Below, one piece after another: positions 18,658 to 28,706 of a stretch of 64,000 bases of DNA. Below the pieces are notes generated by a model. It saw nothing but the letters and a program-made list of their open reading frames with translations. It made no database searches and was not told the origin of the DNA. Location: assembly GCF_900183975.1 (NCBI RefSeq), contig NZ_LT853882.1, positions 2,721,501 to 2,785,500 of the forward strand, given 5' to 3'. Numbering within the stretch: the stretch's first letter is position 1; every line of letters starts with the position of its first letter. Origin of the DNA: Xanthomonas fragariae (GTDB lineage Bacteria > Pseudomonadota > Gammaproteobacteria > Xanthomonadales > Xanthomonadaceae). A program made the translations under genes and the position numbers.

Positions 18658-20516
18658 CAACGCCCCCTGAGAAACCAACGATCGATATCGCTCAGCGTAA
18701 ACCGGGCCCAGGTCGGTCGGCCATGGTTGCATTGGCCCGAGCGTTCGGTGGCTTCCATATCGCGCAGCAGTGCGTTCATTTCAGGCACGGTAAGGCGGCG
18801 ATTTGCACGCACCGCGCCGTGGCAGGCCATGGTCGAGAGCAGTTCGTCGCGCGCCGTGGCGATGCGGCGGCTCTGGCCATGCTCGCGCAGGTCGCCGAGT
18901 ACATCGCGCAGCAGTGCTTCCGGCTCGGCATGGGCCAACAACGCAGGAATGCTGCGCACATGCAGCGACTGCGGACCAGCGCGGGTGATTTCGAAGCCCA
19001 GGCTGGCCAGCGTGTCGGCTTCGCGCTCGGCGGTATCGGCCTCGCGCTCGCCGACCGCCAGTGTCATCGGCACCAGCAGCGGCTGCGCATGCAGACCGAT
19101 GCTGTCATGTGCGTTCTTGAGCCGCTCGTAGCCGATACGTTCGTGCGCGGCGTGCATGTCCACCACGATCAACCCCTCGGCGTTTTCGGCCAAGATGTAG
19201 ATGCAGTGCAACTGCGCAACTGCATAACCGAGCGGCGGCACACCGCTGTCTTGCGAGGTTGCCGAAAGGCCGGTGCCAGAGACGTTCGGCATGCCTGCGG
19301 GCGGCGGCGCGCTGCTGGGCGGCGGTGCATACAACGCGCTGTAGGCGGCACGCGCTTCATCCACGCGCAGGCCCAACGGTGTCTGTGAGGGTGTCCAGTT
19401 TCCGTAGCCAGTGCCGCTGACACTGCTGGTTCTGCTGCCGTAGTTCGGCGGGTTGCTCATGCCAGTCGGCGCAGCACCTGCGTAACCAATGTTTTTAGTG
19501 CCGATGCTGTTCGGCGTCGCGCCCGCACGTGTGTGCGCCAGCGCATCCTGCAAGGTGCGATAGACGAAGTCGTGGATCAGCCGCGCCTCACGAAAACGCA
19601 CCTCGTGCTTGGCCGGATGCACGTTGACGTCCACGCGCGCCGGGTCCAATTCAAGAAACAGCACGTACGCGGGCTGGCGGCCATGGAACAGCACATCGCC
19701 ATAGGCCATCTTCACCGCATGCGCCACGCTGCGATCGCGCACCGAGCGGCCGTTGACGTAAAGATATTGCTGGTCGGTACTGGCACGCGAGTAATGCGGC
19801 TGCGCGATCCAGCCATGCAGGCGCAAGCCGGCGCCGCTGTGATCGACGCGCAAGGCTTGCCGCGCAAAATCCTCGCCCAGGGTTTCGCCCAACCGCGCAT
19901 CCGAATACAGATCGCCGGGCTTGTAGCGACGCGAGGGTTTGCCGTTATGCGAGACGCGCAATTCCACATCCGGTCGCGCCAGCGCCAACGAGCGCAGCCA
20001 CTCTTCGATGTGTCCGAGCTCGGTGCGCTCGGCACGCAAAAACTTGCGTCGCGCCGGCACATTGAAGAACAACTCACGCACTTCGACGGTGGTGCCCGGC
20101 GCATGTGCTCGCGGCACGACCTCGCCCAGGCGGCCGCCTTCGATCTCCAATGCGGAGCCATGCTCGGCATCGTGGCGGCGTGAGATCAAGGTAAAGCGGC
20201 TGACCGAAGCGATCGATGGCAAGGCTTCACCGCGAAAACCGAGCGTGGCGACGGTTTCCAGATCGTCCAGCGAAGCGATCTTGCTGGTGGCATGCCGCGA
20301 CACCGCCAGCGGCAATTCGTCCGGGATGATACCGCCGCCATTGTCGCGGATGCGGATCAGCCTTACACCGCCTTCTTCCAATTCGATATCCACGCGGGTG
20401 GCGCCGGCATCGAGCGCGTTTTCGACCAGTTCCTTGACCACTGAGGCGGGCCGCTCGACGACTTCGCCGGCGGCGATCTGGTTGATCAGAATGTCGGGCA
20501 ACTGACGGATCGCCAT
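18657..20516 (-). CDS. mutL: DNA mismatch repair protein MutL
   Basis: A 619-residue GHKL ATPase. N-terminal motifs are [33 protein letters not shown] and ATSKI...[16 protein letters not shown] Gly/Pro/Ser-rich linker covers about residues 345-420, and the C-terminal dimerisation domain has [17 protein letters not shown] and [12 protein letters not shown]. The metal-binding endonuclease motif DQHA(X)2E(X)4E is not intact in the usual form (DMHAAHERI is the closest), so methyl-directed or MutH-independent incision cannot be decided here. It starts a three-gene run with the DUF1684 and GumN-like genes. Confidence 0.95.
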   Translation of the reverse strand: MAIRQLPDILINQIAAGEVVERPASVVKELVENALDAGATRVDIELEEGGVRLIRIRDNGGGIIPDELPLAVSRHATSKIASLDDLETVATLGFRGEALPSIASVSRFTLISRRHDAEHGSALEIEGGRLGEVVPRAHAPGTTVEVRELFFNVPARRKFLRAERTELGHIEEWLRSLALARPDVELRVSHNGKPSRRYKPGDLYSDARLGETLGEDFARQALRVDHSGAGLRLHGWIAQPHYSRASTDQQYLYVNGRSVRDRSVAHAVKMAYGDVLFHGRQPAYVLFLELDPARVDVNVHPAKHEVRFREARLIHDFVYRTLQDALAHTRAGATPNSIGTKNIGYAGAAPTGMSNPPNYGSRTSSVSGTGYGNWTPSQTPLGLRVDEARAAYSALYAPPPSSAPPPAGMPNVSGTGLSATSQDSGVPPLGYAVAQLHCIYILAENAEGLIVVDMHAAHERIGYERLKNAHDSIGLHAQPLLVPMTLAVGEREADTAEREADTLASLGFEITRAGPQSLHVRSIPALLAHAEPEALLRDVLGDLREHGQSRRIATARDELLSTMACHGAVRANRRLTVPEMNALLRDMEATERSGQCNHGRPTWARFTLSDIDRWFLRGR

Positions 20517-20653
20517 CAGCGCGCACTCCCGTGCTGGAAGCGCAAAACTCGGTGCATCGGAGGTGTCACAGGCAAGACGGACGTCGGCACGGCAATCCGG
20601 CGGCGCGCAGACGCCGTCATCAAGGAATCAGTAAGCAATGATAGCCGAGCGGT

Positions 20654-22375
20654 TCAGCGGCTACCGCCGGCCACGGTGCCAACCGCGGCATCGGCTTCGG
20701 CCTGCGCACGCGCGGCGAACAAGGTGCCCGGTGGCGGCTGGCGGGTGAAGAAGGTATCGATACCGTCCAGCACCGCCGAGGCAAGCTTGCGCTGGTAAGC
20801 CGGATCGATCAGGCGACGCTCTTCGTCCGGATTGGAGATAAACGCGGTTTCCACCAGCATTGCAGGCATGTCTGAGGTACGCAGCACCGCGAAGTTGGCA
20901 CGTTCCAGCGACGGCTTATGGTTATTGCCGATGCGCTTGAGGCCACCCAGCACATGCCCGGCAGCATCTTCGGATGCCTTCATATGACCGCTCTGGGCCA
21001 GATCCAGCAGCACATTGGCCAGCGTGCTTTCGGTTTGCTGCAGACGTACGCCACCTACCAGATCAGCGGCATTTTCCTTATCGGCCAGCCAACGTGCGCG
21101 CTGTGAGGAAGCACCCTTGGTCGACAATACATAGACAGACGAGCCGGTCGCGCTACGGTTTTCTGCGGCGTCGGCGTGAATCGAAATAAAGATATCGGCC
21201 TTGGCCGCGCGCGCCTTTTGCGCGCGCATCGGCAGCGGAATGAACACGTCGGTATCCCGGGTCAGGTAGGCCTTCATACCGGGCGTCGCGTTGATCTGGC
21301 GTGCCAGTTCGCGCCCGACCGCCAGGGTGACGTCTTTTTCGCGTTTGCCGGTTGGACCCATCGCGCCCGGATCCTGACCGCCGTGGCCGGGATCGATCGC
21401 CACGATCAACGGCCGCATACCAGGCGCCATCTTGACCCGCCAGGCTTCGCTGGGCAGCACCGGACGCGGCGGGATGTCGTCGTCGTTGGCCGCAGCAACA
21501 GCGCCGGACGCGGCATTCGGCATAGCTGCACTGGTATTAGCGGACATGGCAGCGACTGGAGCGCTGCCACCATTCAAGATTGCGGCCGCAGAAGCCCTGC
21601 TGCCGTTCATCGCCGCGCCAACCGGTGCGCCCGCAGTGGTGACGGTGACGCGGTCAGGACTGTTGCCAGCAACGCCGGCCGGCGCTGCGGTGCTGGTCGT
21701 CACCGGAGTGATACCTGGGCGTGGCGTCGGCACGCCGGTGGCGACGGCGATCGGCAACGGTGCCGGTGTGACGGTAGGCATCGCCGATGCGGGCACGGAC
21801 GGCGCGGACGGCGGCGACGGCATGGATGAAGCGCTCTGCGCAGACGCGGCCAGAGCTGCGGTAGCGCGCGCGGCTTCGGCCTGCGCGTTGACCGGCCGCG
21901 TTGGCGGCATGGCGGCAGACGCGGTCGTCGTGGTAACCACCGTAGAGGCAGCCGGCACCGGATCACCCGGCCATTCGATCACCAACGTCGAGGCGCTGCC
22001 GAGCGTCTGCATCTGCGGCTTCAACGGCGTGACCGGGGTTGCCAGTTCGAACACCACTCGGAACGTACCAGGCACCGGCTGGCCCGTGCGTACAGAGGTC
22101 ACCAGCCCAGTAGCGGGCGGAAGCTTCAAACCACGCATGCCAGACGAATCCGGGAAATCCACGACCAGGCGGTTCGGGTTGGCCAGCGACAAGGTCTTGA
22201 ACCCGCTGCTGCCAGCCAGCTGAATTTCTGCACGCGTACCGGTCGCGCCAGTGCTCACACCAACGCCCTTGATTTCGCCCGCCCACGCAGCAAAAACCGC
22301 CAGGCTGAGGCTGGCGGTCAGGACGGAAACACAAAACTTACGGATGCCCGGTGTCATAGCGCTGGATTCAATCAC
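20654..22375 (-). CDS. amiC: N-acetylmuramoyl-L-alanine amidase AmiC-like
   Basis: A 573-residue periplasmic cell-wall amidase that splits daughter cells. An N-terminal signal peptide (cleavage near AAWAGE) is followed by an AMIN domain (about 35-140) that targets the septum, and a long Ala/Pro/Ser/Thr-rich linker of about 170 residues. The Amidase_3 domain has zinc ligands in DPGHGGQDPGA, SIHADAAENRS and the catalytic Glu in MLVETAFISNPDEE. The linker is unusually long. An alternative start at 22357 (MTPGIRKF) gives a shorter signal peptide. Confidence 0.9.
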   Translation of the reverse strand: MIESSAMTPGIRKFCVSVLTASLSLAVFAAWAGEIKGVGVSTGATGTRAEIQLAGSSGFKTLSLANPNRLVVDFPDSSGMRGLKLPPATGLVTSVRTGQPVPGTFRVVFELATPVTPLKPQMQTLGSASTLVIEWPGDPVPAASTVVTTTTASAAMPPTRPVNAQAEAARATAALAASAQSASSMPSPPSAPSVPASAMPTVTPAPLPIAVATGVPTPRPGITPVTTSTAAPAGVAGNSPDRVTVTTAGAPVGAAMNGSRASAAAILNGGSAPVAAMSANTSAAMPNAASGAVAAANDDDIPPRPVLPSEAWRVKMAPGMRPLIVAIDPGHGGQDPGAMGPTGKREKDVTLAVGRELARQINATPGMKAYLTRDTDVFIPLPMRAQKARAAKADIFISIHADAAENRSATGSSVYVLSTKGASSQRARWLADKENAADLVGGVRLQQTESTLANVLLDLAQSGHMKASEDAAGHVLGGLKRIGNNHKPSLERANFAVLRTSDMPAMLVETAFISNPDEERRLIDPAYQRKLASAVLDGIDTFFTRQPPPGTLFAARAQAEADAAVGTVAGGSR

Positions 22376-22427
22376 CCAACAGTGCGAAACGCAAGGTGAT
22401 TTCCCTTAATAATCCACAACCTGGCGT

Positions 22428-22928
22428 TCATTCTTCTTGTACGCTGGCAAAAAGAGGCTGCAACTCCAGCTGCAGCGCCAAGCGCTCCAGCCAGCTGCGT
22501 CCCGTGTCGCTGCGACCCAACAGCCGGACGCTTCGTCCCTCGCCTTCGACAGCCAGTTCCACGTCCAGATCGACCGGCGGCAACGCACCTGCGCCGCGCT
22601 CCGGCCATTCGATCAGCCACAGGCCTGCGCTGCCCTCGTCGAGCCCGAGAAAGTCCAGCTCGCCAGCATGTCCAATGCGATACAGGTCCAGGTGCCAAGC
22701 CTCATCACCAGTGCTGAGCGGATAGCGCTCGACCAAGGTGTAGGTGGGGCTGCGAATCGGTCCGCTGACGCCGAGTGCACGTAACAGCGCGCGTGCGAGG
22801 GTGGATTTGCCAGCGCCCAAATCGCCGTGCAGCTGCACCACCGCGCTGGCGGGACGCACCAAAGCCAAGGCTTGGCCCAGGGTTTCGGTGGCCTGCGTAT
22901 CGACTAATTGTGCGTCGAGTTGGCTCAT
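22428..22928 (-). CDS. tsaE: tRNA t6A biosynthesis ATPase TsaE
   Basis: A 166-residue P-loop protein needed with TsaB, TsaC and TsaD to make t6A37 on ANN-decoding tRNAs. Walker A is GDLGAGKSTLARAL, followed by PTYTLVERYP, HLDLYRI and LIEWPERG, all TsaE hallmarks. It overlaps the end of nnr by 4 bases. The next minus-strand gene downstream is amiC, an arrangement also common in other Gammaproteobacteria. Confidence 0.95.
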   Translation of the reverse strand: MSQLDAQLVDTQATETLGQALALVRPASAVVQLHGDLGAGKSTLARALLRALGVSGPIRSPTYTLVERYPLSTGDEAWHLDLYRIGHAGELDFLGLDEGSAGLWLIEWPERGAGALPPVDLDVELAVEGEGRSVRLLGRSDTGRSWLERLALQLELQPLFASVQEE

Positions 22929-24412
22929 GCAATAGCTCCAGCGTTGGCAAGGCGGCGCAGTTCGGGCAGTAGATCGGTCGGCAACAGCCCGCGTTCGCCG
23001 TTGCGCGCAGCCGCATCGCCAGCGCAGGCGTGCAGCAAGGCGCCAAGGCTGGCGGCATCGAACGGCGACCAGCCCTGCCCCAGCAAGGCGGCGATCGCGC
23101 CCGTCAACAGGTCGCCCATGCCGCCGACCGCCATGCCGGCGTTGCCTGCATCGATGATGCGCGGCACGGCGCGCGGTGCGGCGACCACGCTGCCGGCGCC
23201 CTTGAGCACCACTACCGCGTCGAAACGTTTGGCCAGCGCGTCGGCAGCGGCCAAGCGATCGCGCTGAACTTGCCTGGTCGAAAGACCCAGCAAACGACCG
23301 GCCTCGCCCGGATGGGGGGTCAATACGCGCAAGCCTCGCGTCGGTATTTCGTTGGCGGCTAGTAGATTCAACCCATCGGCATCGATAACAACTGTGGTGT
23401 CCGACGCCAGCACTGCGCGCCACAACGCCTGAGCCCAGGCGTCCTGCCCCAGCCCGGGGCCGAGTGCGACCACGTCGGCGGCATCAGCCAAGGGGGTGAT
23501 ATCGTCGTCGGCCTGTACCGCGCGCGCCATCGCCTCGGGACAACGCGCCAGCAGCGGCGCCACGTGCTCGACCCGCGTGGCGACTTGCACCAGTCCTGCC
23601 CCGCTGCGCAATGCAGCCTCGGTGGTCAGCATGATCGCGCCGCCGCTGCCAAGGTTGCCGCCAACGCACAGCACGCGCCCGGATTCGCCCTTGTGCGTAT
23701 TGCGTCGACGCGGGCGCAATTGGGCGGCCAAGGCGTCGATGTCCCAGCTGTGCGCGGCCGGCTTCAGACCATCGAACGCAGAGTCCGGCACGTCCAGCGA
23801 GGCAGTTGCACGTTCGCCGACATGCTCCAACGCATCGCCGGTGTAGAGCCCGACATGCGGCACGATGAATTGCAGGGTAGCCTCCGCGCGCACCGCAGTA
23901 CCCAAGGCCACGCCATGATCGGCATCGATACCGCTGGGAACATCCAGCGCCAATACCGGCACACCGGCCGTGTTGATGGCCTCCATCAACGCTGTTGCGT
24001 CTGCATCGGGCGCGCGGTTGAGACCGATGCCGAATAACGCGTCGACGATCATATCGGCTTGCACCAGCGGATAGGGGAATAATTCGATCGCGCCACCCAC
24101 GGCCAGATAGTCGGTGCAGGCGCGCTGCGCCAACTCCGACACCGGACCATGCTCGGGCAGATGCACCACGCGCACCTGGCGCCCGGCCCGCTGCGCCAAC
24201 CGCGCCAGTAAGTAGCCGTCGCCACCGTTGTTGCCGATGCCGCACACCACCACGATGCGGCGCGCCTGCGGCCAGCGTTCCAGCAACCATTGCCAGGCAG
24301 CCTGCCCGGCGCGTTGCATCAAAAGATAGCCGTCGCCGCCGAGCAGCCTGGTGGCCTGCGTATCGAGCATGCGCGCGGCAGCGGTGTCGTAAAGATCGAG
24401 CGGTGCGTACAT
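22925..24412 (-). CDS. nnr: Bifunctional NAD(P)HX epimerase/dehydratase
   Basis: A 495-residue metabolite-repair enzyme. The N-terminal YjeF_N epimerase domain has VVVCGIGNNGGDGYLLARL and ALDVPSGIDADHG. The C-terminal dehydratase domain has HKGESGRVLCVGGNLGSGGAIMLTTEAALRSGAGLV, LTPHPGEAGRLLG and NAGMAVGGMGDLLTGAIAALL. Together they restore hydrated NADH/NADPH using ADP. The start at 24412 (MYAPLDLYDTAAAR) is 24 bases from the divergent queG start, so the two share a very short promoter region. The frame extends further upstream but only through queG antisense. Confidence 0.94.
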   Translation of the reverse strand: MYAPLDLYDTAAARMLDTQATRLLGGDGYLLMQRAGQAAWQWLLERWPQARRIVVVCGIGNNGGDGYLLARLAQRAGRQVRVVHLPEHGPVSELAQRACTDYLAVGGAIELFPYPLVQADMIVDALFGIGLNRAPDADATALMEAINTAGVPVLALDVPSGIDADHGVALGTAVRAEATLQFIVPHVGLYTGDALEHVGERATASLDVPDSAFDGLKPAAHSWDIDALAAQLRPRRRNTHKGESGRVLCVGGNLGSGGAIMLTTEAALRSGAGLVQVATRVEHVAPLLARCPEAMARAVQADDDITPLADAADVVALGPGLGQDAWAQALWRAVLASDTTVVIDADGLNLLAANEIPTRGLRVLTPHPGEAGRLLGLSTRQVQRDRLAAADALAKRFDAVVVLKGAGSVVAAPRAVPRIIDAGNAGMAVGGMGDLLTGAIAALLGQGWSPFDAASLGALLHACAGDAAARNGERGLLPTDLLPELRRLANAGAIA

Positions 24413-24436
24413 GCCGGGAATTCTATACTTGTCGCT

Positions 24437-25504
24437 ATGTGTGCCGTCCTTGCCCGCCCCAATCCCGACGATGCCGCCGCGCGCATCCGTGCGCTCGCGC
24501 GCGAAGCGGGCTTTCAACGCTGCGGCATCACCGGCATCGAGCTGGGCGAAGACGAGGCGCATCTGCGCAGCTGGCTGGAAGAAGGTCTGTACGGCACCAT
24601 GCATTGGATGGCGCAGCATGGCGACAAGCGCTCGCGCCCGCAGGAGCTGGTGCCCGGCACCTTGCGCGTGTTGTCGGTGGGCATGGATTACGGCCGCAAG
24701 GACGACACCGAAGCCTGGAACACCTTGTACGATGGATGCCGTGCCTACGTGGCACGCTATGCGCTGGGGCGCGATTACCACAAGCTGATGCGCAACCGGC
24801 TGCAGAAATTGGCCGAGCGCATCCAGGGCGAGATCGGCGCGTTCGGCTATCGCGTGTTCGTCGATTCCGCACCGGTGCTGGAGCGTGCATTGGCGCGCAA
24901 TGCAGGGCTGGGCTGGATCGGCAAACACACCTGCCTGATCGATCGCAACGGCGGCTCGTGGTTCTTTCTGGGCGAAATCTACCTTGACCTGCCGTTGCCC
25001 ATCGACACCCCGGCCACTGCGCATTGCGGCACCTGTACGCGCTGCATCGACATCTGCCCGACCCAGGCCATCATTGCCCCGTATCGGCTGGATGCGCGCC
25101 GCTGCATTGCCTACCTCACCATCGAACACGATGGCGCGATTCCCGAAGACATGCGCAAGCCGATCGGCAACCGCATCTTCGGCTGCGATGATTGCCAGTT
25201 GATCTGCCCCTGGAACAAGTTTGCCCAACGCACCGACGAGGCCGACTTCCGCGCCCGCAACGAGTTAGATGTAGCCACACTGCCGCAGCTGTTTGCGTGG
25301 GACCAGGACGAATTCCTGCGCCGCACCGAGGGCAGCCCGATTCGTCGCAGCGGCCACCAGCGCTGGCTGCGCAATATCGCGGTGGGTCTTGGCAATGCGC
25401 CGCGCACGTCGGCGGTGCTAACGGCATTGGAAGCACGTCGCAGCGACGATTCGGCGCTGGTGCGCGAACACGTCGGCTGGGCGCTAGCGCAACATGGTCT
25501 GTGA
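24437..25504 (+). CDS. queG: Epoxyqueuosine reductase QueG
   Basis: A 355-residue cobalamin-dependent iron-sulfur enzyme performing the last step of queuosine synthesis. Two 4Fe-4S motifs are clear: CGTCTRCIDICPTQA and CDDCQLICPWN. GYRVFVDSAPVLERALARNAGLGWIGKHT is the active-site region with the catalytic Asp. A HEAT-like tail ends the protein (LVREHVGWALAQ). The start at 24437 matches the family length; the longer frame covers nnr antisense and is rejected. Confidence 0.95.
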   Translation: MCAVLARPNPDDAAARIRALAREAGFQRCGITGIELGEDEAHLRSWLEEGLYGTMHWMAQHGDKRSRPQELVPGTLRVLSVGMDYGRKDDTEAWNTLYDGCRAYVARYALGRDYHKLMRNRLQKLAERIQGEIGAFGYRVFVDSAPVLERALARNAGLGWIGKHTCLIDRNGGSWFFLGEIYLDLPLPIDTPATAHCGTCTRCIDICPTQAIIAPYRLDARRCIAYLTIEHDGAIPEDMRKPIGNRIFGCDDCQLICPWNKFAQRTDEADFRARNELDVATLPQLFAWDQDEFLRRTEGSPIRRSGHQRWLRNIAVGLGNAPRTSAVLTALEARRSDDSALVREHVGWALAQHGL

Positions 25505-25557
25505 TGTCCGGCTGATGCGCTCACGCACGAGCATCGCTGCTGCGGGATAATGCTGCG

Positions 25558-26895
25558 ATGGTCACCGGCAACGAACAGATCCTCACCCCCAGCCAGCTCA
25601 ACACGCTGGCGCGCGACCTGCTGGAGGGCAGCTTTCCGTTGGTCTGGGTGGAAGCAGAGCTGAGCAGTGTCACTCGCCCGTCCTCGGGCCATCTGTATTT
25701 CACGCTCAAGGACGCCCGTGCGCAGATCCGTTGCGCGATGTTCAAACCCAAGAGCACCTGGCTGACGTTCCAGCCGCGTGAAGGCGTGCACGTGCTCGCG
25801 CGCGGACGCCTGACCCTGTACGAGGCGCGCGGCGACTACCAGTTGGTGCTCGACCATATGGAAGAAGCCGGCGAAGGCGCCTTGCGCCGCGCCTTCGACG
25901 CACTGCGCGCGCGCCTGGCAGCCGAAGGTTTGTTCGATACCGAGCGCAAGCAGCCGCTGCCTACGCATATGCGGCGCCTGGCGGTGATCACCTCGCCCAG
26001 CGGTGCGGCAGTGCGCGATGTGCTCAGCGTGCTGTCAAGACGCTTTCCGCTCCTGGAAGTGGATCTGTTGCCCTCGCTTGTGCAAGGCGACAGTGCCGCC
26101 GCGCAGATCACCTCGCTACTGCAGCGCGCTGATGCGTCCGGGCGCTACGACGTCATCCTGATCACGCGCGGTGGCGGTTCGCTGGAAGATCTGTGGGCGT
26201 TCAACGACGAACGCCTGGCACGCGCGATTGCCGCCGCGCAGACGCCGGTGGTGTCGGCGGTGGGACACGAGACCGACTTCAGCCTCAGTGATTTCGTCGC
26301 CGATGTGCGTGCACCCACGCCATCGGTCGCGGCTGAACTGCTGGTGCCCGATCAGCGCGAGCTGGTTGCGCGCGTACAGCGTGCGCATGCACGCATTGCC
26401 CAATTGCAACAACACGCGCTGGGCAACGCGATGCAGCGCGCCGACCGGCTTGCCTTGCGGCTACGTGCGCACAGCCCGCAGGCGCGGCTGCAGCTGCTGC
26501 ACCGCCGACAGGAAGACGCCGGCCGCCAGCTGCGCGCGCGCATGAGCCAAGCGCTGGAGCGGTTGCAGGCACGCGTGCAGCGCGGGCAGGCGCAACTGCA
26601 ATCTCACAACCCGCAACGCAATCTGGCCCCCTTGCAACAGCGCCTTCGTGCACTGCATCCACACGCGGCGATGCAACGCCGTTTGCAGCACGATCGACTG
26701 CATCTACGCGGGCTAGTGCGTTCGCTGGAAGCGGTCAGCCCGCTCGCCACGGTAGCGCGTGGCTATGCCATCGTGACCCGCCCCGGCGATGGCAGCGTGG
26801 TGCGTAGCGCTGCCGAAGTGGTTGCCGGCGAGCGCCTGCGTGCGCGGCTGGCCGATGGCAACATCAAGGTGCGTGTGGAGCCCGCAGGAGACTGA
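25558..26895 (+). CDS. xseA: Exodeoxyribonuclease VII large subunit
   Basis: A 445-residue XseA. The N-terminal OB fold ([35 protein letters not shown]) is followed by the catalytic region with [38 protein letters not shown] and [30 protein letters not shown] long Gln/Arg-rich coiled coil (about 280-385) binds XseB. XseB is not encoded here. It starts 53 bases after queG on the same strand. Confidence 0.95.
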   Translation: MVTGNEQILTPSQLNTLARDLLEGSFPLVWVEAELSSVTRPSSGHLYFTLKDARAQIRCAMFKPKSTWLTFQPREGVHVLARGRLTLYEARGDYQLVLDHMEEAGEGALRRAFDALRARLAAEGLFDTERKQPLPTHMRRLAVITSPSGAAVRDVLSVLSRRFPLLEVDLLPSLVQGDSAAAQITSLLQRADASGRYDVILITRGGGSLEDLWAFNDERLARAIAAAQTPVVSAVGHETDFSLSDFVADVRAPTPSVAAELLVPDQRELVARVQRAHARIAQLQQHALGNAMQRADRLALRLRAHSPQARLQLLHRRQEDAGRQLRARMSQALERLQARVQRGQAQLQSHNPQRNLAPLQQRLRALHPHAAMQRRLQHDRLHLRGLVRSLEAVSPLATVARGYAIVTRPGDGSVVRSAAEVVAGERLRARLADGNIKVRVEPAGD

Positions 26896-26981
26896 GTGAG
26901 GCTGTCAAGACGTCTACGCTCACCTTCAGGCGGGCACAGCCGGTGCTCGGTGCGGGATGGACGACGTGTACGCCGCGATTC

Positions 26982-27085
26982 CTACAGGGCCGCGACGCCC
27001 AACGACGACTTCTCGCCAGGCCTTGCTGGCCGCCCTAACCAGCGGCCAGGCGTCTGCGCTGCATGCGCTGCCATGCCCTGCATTA
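26982..27085 (-). pseudogene. Possible 3' tail of the gene split by the IS1478-like element
   Basis: Read on the minus strand, the frame of the fragment at 28418-28697 can be joined across the target duplication into this side. It continues for about 34 codons (starting LLMQGMAAHAAQ) to a TAG at 26982-26984. I do not recognise the tail, so the join rests only on the duplication GCATTA at 27080-27085 and 28418-28423. The rest of 26896-27080 shows no other gene. Confidence 0.35.
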
Positions 27086-28417
27086 GTCGTCCCTGAAAAA
27101 TCACCTTCAAGCGCCAAGTGCCGTCGGTGACAGCGGCACGGTGCTCAAGGATGACCATCTCATCGCCCGCATCCAGGCACGCAAAAACGCGATCCAGCGC
27201 AGCAGCCAGCGCAGGTTGTAGCCAGCGGCGCAGCCGAGCACGTGCAGCGCATCGCCTTGGGCACCTTTCAGCCTGCAGCGACGCAAATCGCCACCGTCGG
27301 TTCTACGCTCACATCCTGCAGCAACCCGCGTGTCTGCTCCAGCTGCTCGGCCAAGGTATCGCCGTCGTACGGGTTGCCCGGGAAGCTGCGCGCACCCACG
27401 ACCAATCCCTTGCAGGCGGTGACCGCAATGCCGACCTTGACGCCAAATTCGTACGCTTGACGCGCCTTGCCCTTGCCGATGCATTCCACTTCCGAGGCAT
27501 GCAATGCGTACAGTTTTTGTTTGTCCTTCGGACGCTGCGTGTACAGCCGTTGCGCACGTTCCAGCCAGACAGCGATGCGCTCGCGCACGCCGGGTTCCAC
27601 CTGGTCCAGCTTGCGCTCGATATCGCGCAACACCCGCCCCAATACCGTGCGTTGACGTCGCAGCACGCGCTGCATGCGCTTGAACTGGCGCGCATGCGCA
27701 TACCGACCTGCCTTGCGGCTCAGGGCCGGGCCTTGCCGCGCGTAGCTCTGCCGCAATCCGATGCCGTGCCGCTTGGCCAGTAACACCAGCTTCTTGCGTG
27801 CCACCTCCAGCAAACGGCTGTCGGTCGGATAGGCGATCGCCTTTTCCTGCACCGTGGTGTCCACGATCACCCGCGACAACCGCGTGCGTCCATCGCCTGC
27901 ATCGCATGCGCGGCGTTGATGGTGTGCGCCAGCAGCTCTTCCATCCCGGCCTCACCCAGGCGCTGCCGCCAGCGCGTCAGCGAGCTGGCATCGCACGGCA
28001 AACGCGTCTGGAACACGACCTCACCAGTGAAGAACTGCCAGTACGGATTCTCCAGCCAGCGCTCGCACACCGCTTCATCGGACAGGTCGTAGGCGTGTTT
28101 GAGGTAGAGCAAACCGGCAATCAGCCGCACCGGCAATGCCGGCCGACCGCCACCGGCCTGGGTGGCCGGCAAGCGCGATGAAAGTGCTTGCTCCAACGCC
28201 GTCCACGGCATCCGTTGGCTCAGCCGCGCCAGCCGATGACGCAGATCGATCTGGTTCTCCAGCCGCGAACGAAACAACTCATCGGCGGGTCTGTCTCGGC
28301 AGGGCGGAAATTGCAAGAAACCAGCCTTCAGCGTAGCGAACACTGGTAGTTCTGGCACGCCGGTGCAGACATCAAGGCCTTGCGGTCGTTGGGTGGTTGG
28401 GGGTTTTCAGGGGCGAC
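27086..28417 (-). mobile_element. Degraded IS5-family element (IS1478-like), copy 1
   Basis: Imperfect terminal inverted repeats (GTCGTCCCTGAAAA at 27086; ending TTTTCAGGGGCGAC at 28417) bound a 1,332-bp element flanked by a perfect 6-bp duplication GCATTA (27080-27085, 28418-28423). Compared with the full copy at 57633-59137 it lacks 151 bp in the 3' half (junction at 27286/27287), about 21 bp near the transposase start, and one base near 27880. The IS1478 name is from memory of Xanthomonas elements. Confidence 0.85.
27107..28358 (-). pseudogene. Inactive transposase of IS1478-like copy 1
   Basis: The transposase reads as an N-terminal piece of 163 residues (28358 to 27867, starting MPELPVFATLKAG) and a middle piece (27879 to 27268) in another frame, because one base is missing compared with the intact 474-residue copy. 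The 151-bp deletion then removes the region containing VDLGDRGREVDGV and destroys the frame of the C-terminal catalytic segment. It cannot make a working DDE transposase. Confidence 0.88.
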
Positions 28418-28697
28418 GCATTAGCAGCCCGGCAAGCACCACCGGATAATGATCCAAGTGGTGTCCGCCCGGACACGCAAGCACCTCCACACCACGTGCG
28501 CGTAATTCCGGGCACAACATGTCACTTTCCTCATCGCCATAAATGCACTGCAAACTGATCTGCGTCCAGCGACTGGATCGCTGGCTCCACATCGCGTCAG
28601 GCATCATTGTGCCCGCCCAGATTGTGCCCGCCCAGTCAGCCGCCGATACGCACCTTGACGTCGGCCTCCTGTTTGCCTGTTGATGGCAGCTACACAT
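28418..28697 (-). pseudogene. C-terminal fragment resembling VirJ/AcvB virulence protein
   Basis: About 80 codons on the minus strand read WTQISLQCIYGDEESDMLCPEL and then ARGVEVLACPGGHHLDHYP. A Y-G-x-(D/E)-E-S-D-x-L-C-P motif followed by GGHH-D is characteristic of the C-terminal hydrolase part of AcvB/VirJ proteins, which include lysyl-phosphatidylglycerol hydrolases. The N-terminal part of the family is missing and the 3' end is cut by the IS element, so this is a remnant. No start or ribosome-binding site supports expression. The family call is from motif memory. Confidence 0.6.
28606..28635. repeat. Perfect 15-bp tandem duplication
   Basis: The 15-mer ATTGTGCCCGCCCAG occurs twice back to back (28606-28620 and 28621-28635). 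It lies at the broken 5' edge of the VirJ/AcvB-like remnant. Confidence 0.9.
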
Positions 28698-28706
28698 CGT
28701 CTGGCG

